Below are positions 9,031 to 18,892 of a DNA stretch of 64,000 nucleotides, in pieces; the first letter of the stretch is position 1; each line of letters begins with the position of its first letter. The position numbers were made by a program, and so were the translations under genes. The stretch lies in the NCBI GenBank assembly GCA_003161255.1, contig PMOQ01000106.1:7897-71896 (forward strand), given 5' to 3'. The notes beneath the pieces are model-generated. The model was not told where the DNA came from. It did not search any database and worked only from the letters and a program-made list of their open reading frames with translations. This DNA comes from Acidimicrobiaceae bacterium. Lineage in GTDB: Bacteria; Actinomycetota; Acidimicrobiia; Acidimicrobiales; RAAP-2.

Positions 9031-10863
9031 CTATGGCCGCGCGGTGCTCCCCGCGAGCAGGGAATAGATCTCGACCATCGGTGCAGTCGTGTTCACGCCG
9101 TAGGTCTGTCCGTTCTGGAGGAAGAGCCCGGTTGATGTGTCGCGCTGCGTCCACATGAAGGTGGCGTAGGTTTGGGCCTCCGTGCTGTACGCGCTGTTGG
9201 GTTGGATCTGGTTGAGCACGAACAGGTCGCGAAAGTAGATGGCATTGAACGCCGGACCCTGGTTTTGCAGGGTTGTCCCCGTCCCGAAGTACGACACCGC
9301 GGCACCTGCGGTCCGCTGGGCCGCAGTCAGGTAGCTCGAGTTTCCCGTGATTTGGTAGAGGAGCGCTCCGGCACCGACCATCGTGCCTTGGTTGTAGCTC
9401 CACATGACGGTGTTCAGGCTTCCACCGGGGTTCACGTGGTCGTAGTAGAGACCACTCGGTGATTCAAGACACGTGTTTTCCCATTGGTACATCCGTTCGG
9501 CCCATGACAGGTCGGCGGAGTCATGGGTCAGCTGGTAGAGCTCCAAGCCGACGTCGGCATTCCCGCCGTTCGCCGTCGTGGTGCGCGGGCTCCCTGCGAC
9601 GTCCTCCCAAAACACCCCGCCCGGACAGCCATCGGTCTGACTGGTGTCCCAACCGGTCACGACGAAGTTGAACGTGTCTTGGGCCAACGCGAGGTCGTTC
9701 GAGTTCCCAGTGAGCCGGTACGCATCGAGGAGGTCGAGGGCCACCCAGGCGTTGTCGTCGTAGTAGGTGCTACCCCCGGGTCCCTCTGGCGGGGCGACCG
9801 CCGATTCGAACGCTCGGGGTTGGGCGGCGCCATTCGGACTGACCTCGCGGGGATCCACGTAGGCAACGAGTCCATTTAGCCTCGCTGCGACATCTGGGGC
9901 GTAGCTCGAGCCACCCGGGCTCGCGTATAAGTACTCGGTGGCGGCCATCGCGTTCGTGAACGGCCAGAGACACGAGTAGGAGCCGCAGGTATATGACGGC
10001 AACCCTAGGTAGAGCCCCACCGAAGGCGTATAGAGGTTCTCTTGGAGGGCCTGGTAACTCGCCACGGCCTCTTGCTCTGCAAGTGGCGCGGTGGTGGTCA
10101 CCGTCAAGGTGGCCGAGTTCGTGGCCACGCCGCTGGGAGCGACCGAGTTGGTGAACACCGCCTCGTACTCGTACCCGTTTTGCGAGGTGGACGCTGCCGG
10201 GATCGAGTAGGTCGTCGAGGTCGCCGAAGGTATGGCGGTCCAAGTGGTCCCGCCGTTCGTCGAGTACGACCACTCGACCGTCGGCGTCGGCGAGCCGGAC
10301 GCCGCCGCGCTGAACGAGGCGGGGTTACCCGATGCCACGGTCTGGCTCATCGGCTCGGTGGTGATCACCGGTGCGCTCGTCGCTGTCGTTGTCACGGTCA
10401 AGGTGGCCGCGTTCGTTGTCGTGTTGCTGCTAAAGCCCAAGAACGTTGCCTCGTACTTATATCCGTTTTGCGAGGCCGACGCGGTGAAGGAATAAGTCGT
10501 CGAGGTCGCCGAAGGTATGGAGGTCCAAGTGGCCCCGCCGTTCGTGGAGTACGACCAATAAACTGCGAAGCCGGACCCCGACGCGTGGAACGAGGCGGTC
10601 GCACCCGCCGCCACGGTCTCGCTCACCGGCGTGATCACTGGCGCGCCGGGGCCGTCCTGAGACGCCGGTCCGGGTGTCGAAGCACCCGCCGCCAGCGGCA
10701 GTCCGAACGTGGTCCCGAGGATGACAACGGCAGATAGCAGGCCAGCACCCCGCACAAAGCCGTTGAACGATCCCCTCCCGCAGGTCACGGTCCCAGTGGC
10801 ACGGGTCGCGTGAACCCGGGAGCGTCCCACGGCCCGGCGCAACGAGAGGTTGTCCTTGAGCAT
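9031..10863 (-). CDS. secreted glycoside hydrolase family 76-like protein with tandem Ig-like domains
   Basis: Signal-peptide-like N-terminus; two Ig-like repeats (WSYSTNGGTTWTAIPSATSTTYS...QNGYEYEA); GH76-like YDDNAWVALDLLDAYRLTG, MWSYNQGTMVGAGALLYQITG. Confidence 0.82.
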   Translation of the reverse strand: MLKDNLSLRRAVGRSRVHATRATGTVTCGRGSFNGFVRGAGLLSAVVILGTTFGLPLAAGASTPGPASQDGPGAPVITPVSETVAAGATASFHASGSGFAVYWSYSTNGGATWTSIPSATSTTYSFTASASQNGYKYEATFLGFSSNTTTNAATLTVTTTATSAPVITTEPMSQTVASGNPASFSAAASGSPTPTVEWSYSTNGGTTWTAIPSATSTTYSIPAASTSQNGYEYEAVFTNSVAPSGVATNSATLTVTTTAPLAEQEAVASYQALQENLYTPSVGLYLGLPSYTCGSYSCLWPFTNAMAATEYLYASPGGSSYAPDVAARLNGLVAYVDPREVSPNGAAQPRAFESAVAPPEGPGGSTYYDDNAWVALDLLDAYRLTGNSNDLALAQDTFNFVVTGWDTSQTDGCPGGVFWEDVAGSPRTTTANGGNADVGLELYQLTHDSADLSWAERMYQWENTCLESPSGLYYDHVNPGGSLNTVMWSYNQGTMVGAGALLYQITGNSSYLTAAQRTAGAAVSYFGTGTTLQNQGPAFNAIYFRDLFVLNQIQPNSAYSTEAQTYATFMWTQRDTSTGLFLQNGQTYGVNTTAPMVEIYSLLAGSTARP

Positions 10864-10909
10864 GAGTGCTCCTGAGTACGTCCTGGTTGTAGCTATCTAT
10901 CTTCCCGCA

Positions 10910-11506
10910 TTACGGACAGCTCTGGAGCGCCACCCGGTACCAGTTGGCCAGCTCCTGCTGTCCGAGGGCGTTCGGATGGATGCCGTCAGGCTGTAGCCAG
11001 TCCGGGTTCTGCGCTACCAGCGAGGCCCAGTCGATGATCTTGACCTTGGCGGGGTTCGCTGCCGCGGCCTGTTGGAGCGCCGCGTTGATCTGAACTGCTA
11101 CCGTTCCCGAGCCGCCGTCGAAGCTGTCGGCGTTGAGACCGACGGCGACGAGAATCACACAGGACGAGTTGTAGTTCATTAGCTGCAGTGCGAGGGCGAG
11201 GCCGGTCTCCCAACCGGTGGCGTGGCCGTAGCCGGCTTGGATGGCGTCGTCGGTTCCGAGGTTGAAGATCCAATCCCGTGGCGGCGGCGAGCCGTAGTTC
11301 TTCATCGCCTCGATGGCCGGCAGTTGATCGCCGATGGTATAGCCCGGTGCTCCGTTGACGTCTACGTCGTAGGTCGGGCTGAGGGTGTTGGTAATCGCCG
11401 CTTCCGAGTCGTAGGTGATCGAGTCCCCCACGATGCCAACATGCGGGCTGTTGCCCATTGAGTAGACACTCAAGAGCACACCGCCCAGGGTGACGGCTAG
11501 CACCAT
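10910..11506 (-). CDS. SGNH/GDSL-type hydrolase, membrane anchored, possibly 5'-truncated
   Basis: VGIVGDSITYD, PDGIHPNALGQQELANWY; single N-terminal TM; in-frame stop 6 codons upstream of the start. Confidence 0.75.
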   Translation of the reverse strand: MVLAVTLGGVLLSVYSMGNSPHVGIVGDSITYDSEAAITNTLSPTYDVDVNGAPGYTIGDQLPAIEAMKNYGSPPPRDWIFNLGTDDAIQAGYGHATGWETGLALALQLMNYNSSCVILVAVGLNADSFDGGSGTVAVQINAALQQAAAANPAKVKIIDWASLVAQNPDWLQPDGIHPNALGQQELANWYRVALQSCP

Positions 11507-11631
11507 GGCGCCGAGACGTCGTCAGTCATGTCTTCACGAAGTCGGTGGCGACGCGCTCTAGTTTCAGACTTGGGCTCAGCACAAGGTCCCTACTTGAAGT
11601 CGACGATGTTGTTGCTCCAGGGAGGCGGAGT

Positions 11632-12057
11632 TCAGCTCGGCGTGATCGTCTCCCAGGTCAGCTCTTCTGCGCCGAGGACATCCGGCAGCATTCCCGATGC
11701 CCCCTCGGGTGAGAGCCAGAGGGTCGCACCAAGCCAGCGTGCCGTGGCGACCGCCTCGAGATTGACCACGTTGAGCCCGGGATGGCGGCCGGCCACGCTC
11801 ACCATGATCGGAACGACGTCCCGCGGTCGAGGCAGCCCAATCTCCTCGGGAAGCTGCAGCATCGAGGTGATGGCTCGTTGCTGCTCGGCGTGGGGCAGAT
11901 CTCGGAACGGTCCGGAGAGGTGGCCGCCGGCTCCAGCGACCGCGGCGTGGCAGGCCCGGTAGTACCAATACGACGTCGTGTGTAGCTGCGCGCCGCGCCG
12001 ATCGAGGCCAACCAGCAGTTCTTCGATCAGCAGTCGATCATCGAGGACGACATCCAC
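11632..12057 (-). CDS. PIN-domain-like toxin (VapC-type)
   Basis: MDVVLDDRLLIEELLVG N-terminus; start overlaps the stop of an AbrB-type antitoxin ORF. Confidence 0.62.
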   Translation of the reverse strand: MDVVLDDRLLIEELLVGLDRRGAQLHTTSYWYYRACHAAVAGAGGHLSGPFRDLPHAEQQRAITSMLQLPEEIGLPRPRDVVPIMVSVAGRHPGLNVVNLEAVATARWLGATLWLSPEGASGMLPDVLGAEELTWETITPS

Positions 12058-12308
12058 TACTGATCGGCGAGGTCGGGATCGGCGATGGCCGCAAGTCCTG
12101 CGTCGTAGCGCTGGGCCAGGACGCGCTTCAGCTCGGCCTTGGCCTGATCCGTTCCGCCCGGCAGTATCAGCGCCGCGTCCCCGAGGTCGACGAAGGCGAC
12201 ATCGCCGCCAGCCTCGATACCCCAGCGATGCCGTAGTTCGGCGGGAAGGCTGGTCTGACCTCGGTTTGAGACCTTTGCGTGAACGACCGATGAAGGCATA
12301 CGGCGCAT
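12057..12308 (-). CDS. AbrB/MazE/SpoVT-like antitoxin
   Basis: AKVSNRGQTSLPAELRHRWGIEAGGDVAFVDLGDAALIL; ORF track extends to 12377, start at MRRMPSS judged more likely. Confidence 0.72.
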   Translation of the reverse strand: MRRMPSSVVHAKVSNRGQTSLPAELRHRWGIEAGGDVAFVDLGDAALILPGGTDQAKAELKRVLAQRYDAGLAAIADPDLADQ

Positions 12309-12330
12309 TGTAACACCTGACATCTTACAA
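12308..12330. promoter_or_regulatory. inverted repeat TTGTAA-N11-TTACAA at the TA promoter/start
   Basis: TTGTAACACCTGACATCTTACAA read on +; overlaps a TAAGAT -10-like element on the - strand. Confidence 0.45.
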
Positions 12331-12505
12331 AGCGTCACTGGGACGCCTCGCCCGAGCGCTCGCTGCTGGACGGCCAAGGCGAGGGGTGGGGACTTTCGGC
12401 CCTTGCTCGGTCTCCCGCGAAAAGGATCACCGCAGCGGCGTGGACATCCCGTTCCCGACGGACAGCTGGCACTCGCTCGTGCCGTTTCCGAGGTCCTGAT
12501 GCCGC

Positions 12506-13330
12506 CTATTTCGTCGTGGGATCGCTGTAGACCGGCGGTCGTTTCTCAAAGAACGCGCTGACGGCTTCGACCTGGTTGGGTCGGCCAATGAGGGCGCCGA
12601 TCTCCCGGCGTTCGAGGGCCAGCTGTTCGGCGGTGCTGCGTCCGGCCAGCCCGGTCAAAAGACGCTTCCCCGCTCGGATGGCATGGGGGCTTTTGGCGGC
12701 CAGTTCGGCGGCCAGCTCGAGGGCAGCGGCCCGCGGATCGTCGGCGGACGAGGTGGCAAGGCCAAGGCGAACCGCCTCATCTCCCGTCACGGTGCGACCG
12801 GTCCACATGAGCTGCTTGGCCACGTCGAGACCCATGAGGCCGGGAAGCATCAGGCTCGCTGCCATGTCGGGAACCAGGCCCCAACGGATTTCGAGCACCG
12901 ACAACGAGGCGTCGGGAGCGACGATTCGGATGTCGGCGCCGAGCGCGATCTGCAGGCCACCGCCGAGGCAGGGTCCGTGGATGGCGGCGATGACGGGCAC
13001 TTCCAGCTCGGTCCACACCCACGCCACCTGCTGGCCTAGGTGGGTCACGCGCCCATCGGTTTGCCCCAGGTCGCTGACCCCACCCTCTGCGGTTCCGGGC
13101 CCCCGACTCTCCTTCATGGACTGGAAGCCGCCGAAGTCGAGGCCGGCACAGAACCCCCGTCCCTCACCCGAAAGCACGACAGCACGCACCCTCGACTCGG
13201 ACTTGAGCTGTTCGCCCGCCTCGGCGATGGCCTTGAACATCGCCGTGTCGAGGGCGTTGAGCTTTTCCGGGCGGTTGAGGCGGACGTCGGCCACACCCCC
13301 CTCGATGCTGACGAGCACGCGATCAGTCAC
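12506..13330 (-). CDS. enoyl-CoA hydratase/isomerase (crotonase family)
   Basis: GEGRGFCAGLDFGGF, GPCLGGGLQIALGADIRI oxyanion-hole motifs. Confidence 0.92.
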   Translation of the reverse strand: MTDRVLVSIEGGVADVRLNRPEKLNALDTAMFKAIAEAGEQLKSESRVRAVVLSGEGRGFCAGLDFGGFQSMKESRGPGTAEGGVSDLGQTDGRVTHLGQQVAWVWTELEVPVIAAIHGPCLGGGLQIALGADIRIVAPDASLSVLEIRWGLVPDMAASLMLPGLMGLDVAKQLMWTGRTVTGDEAVRLGLATSSADDPRAAALELAAELAAKSPHAIRAGKRLLTGLAGRSTAEQLALERREIGALIGRPNQVEAVSAFFEKRPPVYSDPTTK

Positions 13331-13496
13331 GGCGCAACGCTACCGCCTGTCACCAAGTGGGATCCCCGTCGACCGAGCGCAGTTCTCGGCGCGTCGGCGG
13401 TCAGTCGGTTCGGCCCTGCGCGATGGTCGAGCGGGGCCGGTCCCGATACGTTGGGTCCTCGAGAGCCGCCCGGCGGCTCAATGGGGGAGCCCTCCG

Positions 13497-15650
13497 ATGT
13501 CGATCGCTATTTCCGAAGACCACCGAGAGCTTGCACGTACCGCTGCGGCGTTCGCCGCGGACCGCAAGGTCCTACAAGAGGCCCGCACCATGCTCGAGGG
13601 CGAGCACGACCGCCGCCCGACGTTCTGGGACGAGATGGCCAAGATCGGCTGGCTGGGCCTGCATGTGCCCGAGGAGTTCGGTGGCTCCGGGTTCGGACTG
13701 CCCGAGTTGGTCGTCGTGGTCGAGGAACTGGCCCGGCAGGTGGCACCGGGACCGTTTGTGCCGACCGTGATCGCATCGGCGGTGTTGGCCCGGGTCGGGA
13801 CCCCCGAACAGCGGGCGCGGTGGCTGCCCGGCCTGACCGACGGCTCGGTGACGGCCGCGGTCGGCCTGGCCGGCGAGCTCACGGTCAGCGGGGGCAAGGC
13901 GGGCGGCGATGCCGGCGTGGTCCTCGGCGGCGCGGTTGTCGACCTGCTGGTGCTCCGGGCCGGCGACGATCTCGTCCTGCTCGAGGCCTCCGCTCCCGGG
14001 GTCTCCATCCTGAGCCCGCACAATGTCGACCCGTCGAGGCCGAGCGCCCGGGTCAGCGTGGACGCCGCCCCGGGCGAGGTGATCGCCGGTGCGTCCGGAT
14101 TGGCCCTCGCCCTCGCCCGCACGCTGTTCGCCGCCGAGGCCTCGGGCGTTGCCCGGGCGGCCACCGAGTCGGCGACGCAGTACGCGAAGGAGCGCCAGCA
14201 GTTCGGGCGGCCGATCGGGATGTTCCAGGCGATCAAGCACCACTGCGCCAACATGCTCGTCGCGGCCGAGCTGGCCGCCTCCACCACCTGGGACGCCGCG
14301 CGGGCGGCCGAGGAGGGTGGGGACCAGTTCCTCCTGTCGGCCGCCATCGCCGCCGCACTGTCGGTGCCTGCGGCCGTCGAGAACGCCCAACTCAACATCC
14401 AGGTCCACGGCGGCATCGGCTTCACCTGGGAGCACGACGCCCACCTGTTGCTGCGCCGGGCGATGGCGATCGCGGCGGTCATCGATGCCGTCGCGGCGGC
14501 CGAGGATGTCACCGCGTTGACGGCACGCGGGGTTCGCCGAAAGGCCGACCTCGACCTGCCGCCCGAGGCCGAGGCGATCCGCGCCGAGATCGGGCGCGAC
14601 GCCGCGTCGATCGCAGCACTGGCCGGCACCGAGCAGAGGAACCGGCTGATCGAGACCGGCTACGTCATGCCGCACTGGCCCCGGCCGTGGGGACGCGCCG
14701 CCAACGCGGTCGAGCAGCTCGTCATCGACGAGGAGTTCGCCGCGGCCGGCATCACCCGACCCCAGTTCGGGATCACGGGATGGGTGATCCTCACCCTGAT
14801 CCAGCATGGGACCGACGACCAGATCGAGCGGTGGGTGCGCCCGACGCTGACCGGCGAGCTCGTCTGGTGCCAGCTGTTCAGCGAACCCGACGCCGGCTCG
14901 GATGCCGCCGGCATCAAGACCAAGGCCACCGAGGTGGCGGGCGGGCTCGTCATCAACGGCCAGAAGGTCTGGACGAGCGGGGCCCAGGTGGCCCACATGG
15001 GTCTTGCCACCGTCCGCTCGGACCCCGACGCCCCCAAGCACGCCGGCATCACCACCGTCGTGATCGACATGCACGCGCCGGGCGTGGAGGTTCGCCCGCT
15101 CCGCCAGATCACCGGTGCCTCCGGCTTCAACGAGGTGTTCTTCTCCGACGTGTTCATCCCGGACACCGACGTCGTCGGCGCACCGAACGCGGGATGGACG
15201 GTCGCCCGGGCCACGCTCGGCAACGAGCGCGTGAGCATCGGGAGCGGCGCCGGTGGCGGCCCGAGCGGTCCCGACGTCCTCGGGCCCCTCACGGCCAACG
15301 CGGACCGACTCTCGGGCGGCGCGGCGCGGGTGGGCCGCTATCTGAGCGTGCAGCACTCGATGAAGCTGCTCAACCTCCGCAGCGCGCAGCGGGCGGTGTC
15401 CCGCGCCGGCCCGGGCCCCGAGGGCAACGTCACGAAGCTCCTGTTGGCCGAGCAGAACCTGGAGCTGGCCGCCATCCTCGCCGCGCTGTCCGGCGCCGAC
15501 GCCGCCTTCACCGAGGGTCCCGGTTCGACGGCGGCGATGCTCGGCCTCGCGAGCCGGGCGCTCTCGATCGCCGGCGGGACGTCGGAGATCACCCGCAACC
15601 AGATCGGCGAGCGCATCCTCGAGCTGCCGAGAGACCCGCTGCTGCGCTGA
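13497..15650 (+). CDS. fused double acyl-CoA dehydrogenase (FadE34-like architecture)
   Basis: 717 aa with two ACAD units: YAKERQQFGRPIGMFQAIKH...VHGGIGFTWEHDAHLLLRRA, then WCQLFSEPDAGSDAAGIKTKA...ERILELPRDP. Confidence 0.9.
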   Translation: MSIAISEDHRELARTAAAFAADRKVLQEARTMLEGEHDRRPTFWDEMAKIGWLGLHVPEEFGGSGFGLPELVVVVEELARQVAPGPFVPTVIASAVLARVGTPEQRARWLPGLTDGSVTAAVGLAGELTVSGGKAGGDAGVVLGGAVVDLLVLRAGDDLVLLEASAPGVSILSPHNVDPSRPSARVSVDAAPGEVIAGASGLALALARTLFAAEASGVARAATESATQYAKERQQFGRPIGMFQAIKHHCANMLVAAELAASTTWDAARAAEEGGDQFLLSAAIAAALSVPAAVENAQLNIQVHGGIGFTWEHDAHLLLRRAMAIAAVIDAVAAAEDVTALTARGVRRKADLDLPPEAEAIRAEIGRDAASIAALAGTEQRNRLIETGYVMPHWPRPWGRAANAVEQLVIDEEFAAAGITRPQFGITGWVILTLIQHGTDDQIERWVRPTLTGELVWCQLFSEPDAGSDAAGIKTKATEVAGGLVINGQKVWTSGAQVAHMGLATVRSDPDAPKHAGITTVVIDMHAPGVEVRPLRQITGASGFNEVFFSDVFIPDTDVVGAPNAGWTVARATLGNERVSIGSGAGGGPSGPDVLGPLTANADRLSGGAARVGRYLSVQHSMKLLNLRSAQRAVSRAGPGPEGNVTKLLLAEQNLELAAILAALSGADAAFTEGPGSTAAMLGLASRALSIAGGTSEITRNQIGERILELPRDPLLR

Positions 15651-15651
15651 C

Positions 15652-17196
15652 ATGGCCGACATCTGCTCCGCCGCCGACCCGAGCACCGACGCAGTGGTCA
15701 TGGCCTCGTCCGGCGAACGACTGTCGTTCGCCGAGCTCGAGGCCGGCTCACGGCGGCTCGCCCACCTGCTGCGCGACCGCGGCCTCGAGCGCGGCGACCA
15801 TATGGCGGCCCTGCTCGACAACAACCTCCGCTACTTCGAGGTGTGCTGGGCGGCCCGCCGGGCGGGCCTGTTCATCACGCCCGTCAACTGGCACCTCGGT
15901 CCCGGCGAGGCCGGGTACATCGTGGAGGACTGCGGGGCCACCGCCCTCGTGACGACCAACCGCCTCGACTCGCTCGCCCGCGAGTTGGGCCAACGACTCG
16001 ACGCTGTGACGACGCGCCTGGTCGTGGACGGAGCGGTCGAGGGGTTCGAGGACTACGACGCTGCGATCGCGTCGCAACCGGACACGCCGCTCGACGAGGA
16101 GACGGCCGGGGCCTTCATGTTCTATTCCTCCGGCACGACCGGTCGACCCAAGGGGATCCTGCCGAACATGAGTCCCGTGCCCTTCGGGACGCCGACCGGG
16201 CTCGACACGCTCACGCAGGCGCTGTACGGGTTCGCGCCGGGCATGGTCTATCTGTGCCCGGCGCCGCTGTACCACGCCGCGCCGATCGCGTGGTCGCTCG
16301 CGACCCAGGGGGCCGGCGGGACCGTCGTGGTCATGGAGCGTTTCGACGCCGAAGGGGTGCTTGCCGCGATCGAGAAGCACCGGGTCACCCATGTGCAGTT
16401 CGTCCCGACCCACTTCATCCGGATGCTGCGACTCGACCCCGAGATTCGGGGGCGCTACGACCTGTCCAGCCTGCGCACCGTCATCCACGCGGCCGCGCCG
16501 TGCCCGGTTGAGATCAAGCGCCAGATGCTCGACTGGTTCGGCCCGATCATCTACGAGTACTACGCCGGCAGCGAGGGCGGCGGGTTCTGCGCCGTCGGGC
16601 CCGACGAGTGGCTGGCCCACCCCGGGACGGTCGGGCGGGCCCTCGGGGCGACCGTGCACATCACCGACGAGGACGGAACCGAGCAGCCGACCGGCGAGGT
16701 GGGTCAGATCTGGTTCGAGAGCGGGGTTCGGTTCCGGTACCACCATGACGAGGAGAAGACGAAGGCTGCCTTCAACGAGCATGGTTGGAACACCCTCGGC
16801 GACGTCGGGTACCTCGACGCCGAGGGCTACCTGTACCTCACCGACCGCATCTCGCACATGATCATCTCGGGCGGCGTCAACATCTACCCTCAGGAGATCG
16901 AGGACGTGCTCGTGATGCACCTCGGCGTGGCCGACGTCGCGGTGATCGGTGCCCCCGACGAGGAGATGGGGGAGTCGGTGATGGCGGTCGTCCAGCCGAC
17001 CGACCCCGACGCCGACGAGGACGCGCTGGCGGCGGAGCTCGACGCGCTGTGCCGGTCCCAGCTGGCCGGCTTCAAGTGCCCGCGCCAGTACCGGTTCACG
17101 GCCTCCCTGCCTCGCCTGCCGACGGGCAAATTGTTGAAGCGCGTGGTGCGCGAGGAGTTCGGGGGATCGTCGGCCGGGTCGGTCGTCGGCGCCTGA
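15652..17196 (+). CDS. AMP-dependent fatty acyl-CoA synthetase
   Basis: [60 protein letters not shown]. Confidence 0.93.
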   Translation: MADICSAADPSTDAVVMASSGERLSFAELEAGSRRLAHLLRDRGLERGDHMAALLDNNLRYFEVCWAARRAGLFITPVNWHLGPGEAGYIVEDCGATALVTTNRLDSLARELGQRLDAVTTRLVVDGAVEGFEDYDAAIASQPDTPLDEETAGAFMFYSSGTTGRPKGILPNMSPVPFGTPTGLDTLTQALYGFAPGMVYLCPAPLYHAAPIAWSLATQGAGGTVVVMERFDAEGVLAAIEKHRVTHVQFVPTHFIRMLRLDPEIRGRYDLSSLRTVIHAAAPCPVEIKRQMLDWFGPIIYEYYAGSEGGGFCAVGPDEWLAHPGTVGRALGATVHITDEDGTEQPTGEVGQIWFESGVRFRYHHDEEKTKAAFNEHGWNTLGDVGYLDAEGYLYLTDRISHMIISGGVNIYPQEIEDVLVMHLGVADVAVIGAPDEEMGESVMAVVQPTDPDADEDALAAELDALCRSQLAGFKCPRQYRFTASLPRLPTGKLLKRVVREEFGGSSAGSVVGA

Positions 17197-17212
17197 CGGC
17201 GGGCTCGGGCGG

Positions 17213-18874
17213 GTGGTGACGGGCGAGCGTGGCGGGGCCGAGTGGTGGCGCGACGCCGTCGTCTACCAGGTCTACATCCGCAGCTTCGCCGACGGCGACG
17301 GCGACGGAATCGGCGACATCGAGGGCATCCGCTCCCGGCTCGGCTACCTGTCCGATCTCGGCGTCGACTCGATCTGGGTCACGCCGTGGTACCCCTCGCC
17401 GTTCGCCGACGGGGGCTACGACGTCGCCGATTACTGCGATATCGCCCCGGTCTTCGGTGACCTCGCCCAGGCCGAGGCGCTGATAGCGGAGGTGCACGAC
17501 CTCGGCATGCGGCTGATCGTCGACCTCGTGCCCAACCACACCTCGGACCGACACCCGTGGTTCACCCGGGCACTCGAGTCGGGAGAGGGATCACCCGAGC
17601 GCGAGTGGTACTGGTTCCGGCCCGGCAGCGGGCCGGGCGGCGACCGGCCACCCAACGACTGGCCATCGGTCTTCGGGGGCCCGGCCTGGGAACGAGTGGC
17701 CGGCGACGGGGACGCGTCGCAGTGGTTTCTGCACCTCTTCGCGCCCGAGCAGCCCGACCTCAACTGGGCCAACCCGTTGGTCGCGGAAGCCTTCGACGGC
17801 GTGCTCCGTTTCTGGTTCGACCTCGGCGTGGACGGGTTCCGGATCGACGTCGCGAACGCCATGGCCAAGGACCCGGCGCTCCCGGACCTGGTCGACCCGG
17901 CCAACGACCGGCCGACCGGGGCGGGCGACGAGGACGATCGCCTGGCCGACCATCCGTACTGGGACCGGGACGAGATCCACGAGACCTTCCGGCGGTGGCG
18001 CCGGATCGCCGACTCGTACCGCGATCCCCGGCACGGGGAAAAGATGTTCGTGGCCGAGGCATGGCGGGTGCGCCGCGGCGGTCTGGCCCGTTATGTGCGG
18101 CCCGACGAATTGCACAACGCGTTCAACTTCGAGTTCCTCGTGACCGCGTGGGCGCCGGACGCGATGCGGTCGGTCATCGACCGGCACGTCTCGATGGTGG
18201 CGGCGGTGGGAGCCGGGCCGACCTGGGTCCTGTCCAACCACGACACGGAGCGGGCCGTGACCCGTTACGGGCGGGCGGCGGGCGCCGCGGCGGGGGAGGG
18301 GCCGCGCGTCGACCTCGTGGTCGGACTGCGCCGGGCCCGGGCGGCGGCCCTGCTCACGCTGGCGTTGCCGGGCAGCACCTACCTGTACCAGGGCGACGAG
18401 CTCGGGCTGGCCGAGGTGGAGGACCTTCCAGATGAGGCACTTCAGGACCCGATCTGGCGTCGCTCCGGGCGGACCACCCGCGGCCGGGACGGGTGCCGGG
18501 TGCCGCTCCCGTGGAGCGACGATGGCCCGAGCCTCGGGTTTGGCGCCGCCGAGCCGTGGCTACCCCAGCCGGCCGGCTGGGCCCGTCTCGCCGTGTCCGC
18601 GCAGTCGAACGACCCGGAGTCGATGCTGAGCCTGTATCGACGTGCCATCGGGCTCCGCCGCTCGCACCTGGTCGGCCGCGGCCACGACATCGTCTGGCCC
18701 GAGACGGGCCCGGGCGTTCTGGCCTTCGATCGAGGGGGGTCCTTCGCTTGCGTCGTCAACTTCGGAGCCGACGCAGTGGCGCTGGAACGGGGCGCGGCGG
18801 TCCTGATCGCGAGCGGCCAGCTGGACGGCCCGAACCTGCCGACCGACACCGCCGCGTGGTTGATCCACCCGTAG
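17213..18874 (+). CDS. GH13 alpha-glucosidase / oligo-1,6-glucosidase
   Basis: WWRDAVVYQVYIRSFADGDGDGIGDIEGI, DGFRIDVANAMAKD, WVLSNHDTERAVTRYG. Confidence 0.93.
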   Translation: MVTGERGGAEWWRDAVVYQVYIRSFADGDGDGIGDIEGIRSRLGYLSDLGVDSIWVTPWYPSPFADGGYDVADYCDIAPVFGDLAQAEALIAEVHDLGMRLIVDLVPNHTSDRHPWFTRALESGEGSPEREWYWFRPGSGPGGDRPPNDWPSVFGGPAWERVAGDGDASQWFLHLFAPEQPDLNWANPLVAEAFDGVLRFWFDLGVDGFRIDVANAMAKDPALPDLVDPANDRPTGAGDEDDRLADHPYWDRDEIHETFRRWRRIADSYRDPRHGEKMFVAEAWRVRRGGLARYVRPDELHNAFNFEFLVTAWAPDAMRSVIDRHVSMVAAVGAGPTWVLSNHDTERAVTRYGRAAGAAAGEGPRVDLVVGLRRARAAALLTLALPGSTYLYQGDELGLAEVEDLPDEALQDPIWRRSGRTTRGRDGCRVPLPWSDDGPSLGFGAAEPWLPQPAGWARLAVSAQSNDPESMLSLYRRAIGLRRSHLVGRGHDIVWPETGPGVLAFDRGGSFACVVNFGADAVALERGAAVLIASGQLDGPNLPTDTAAWLIHP

Positions 18875-18892
18875 TCGGGCCCGCAGCGCCGC

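Noticed and set aside
13572-15824. 750-aa ORF on the - strand opposite the acyl-CoA dehydrogenase gene (also 13040..15952 +)
   Set aside because: Antisense/out-of-frame open frames produced by high GC3; compositionally biased and no domain motifs, whereas the + frame encodes clear ACAD domains.
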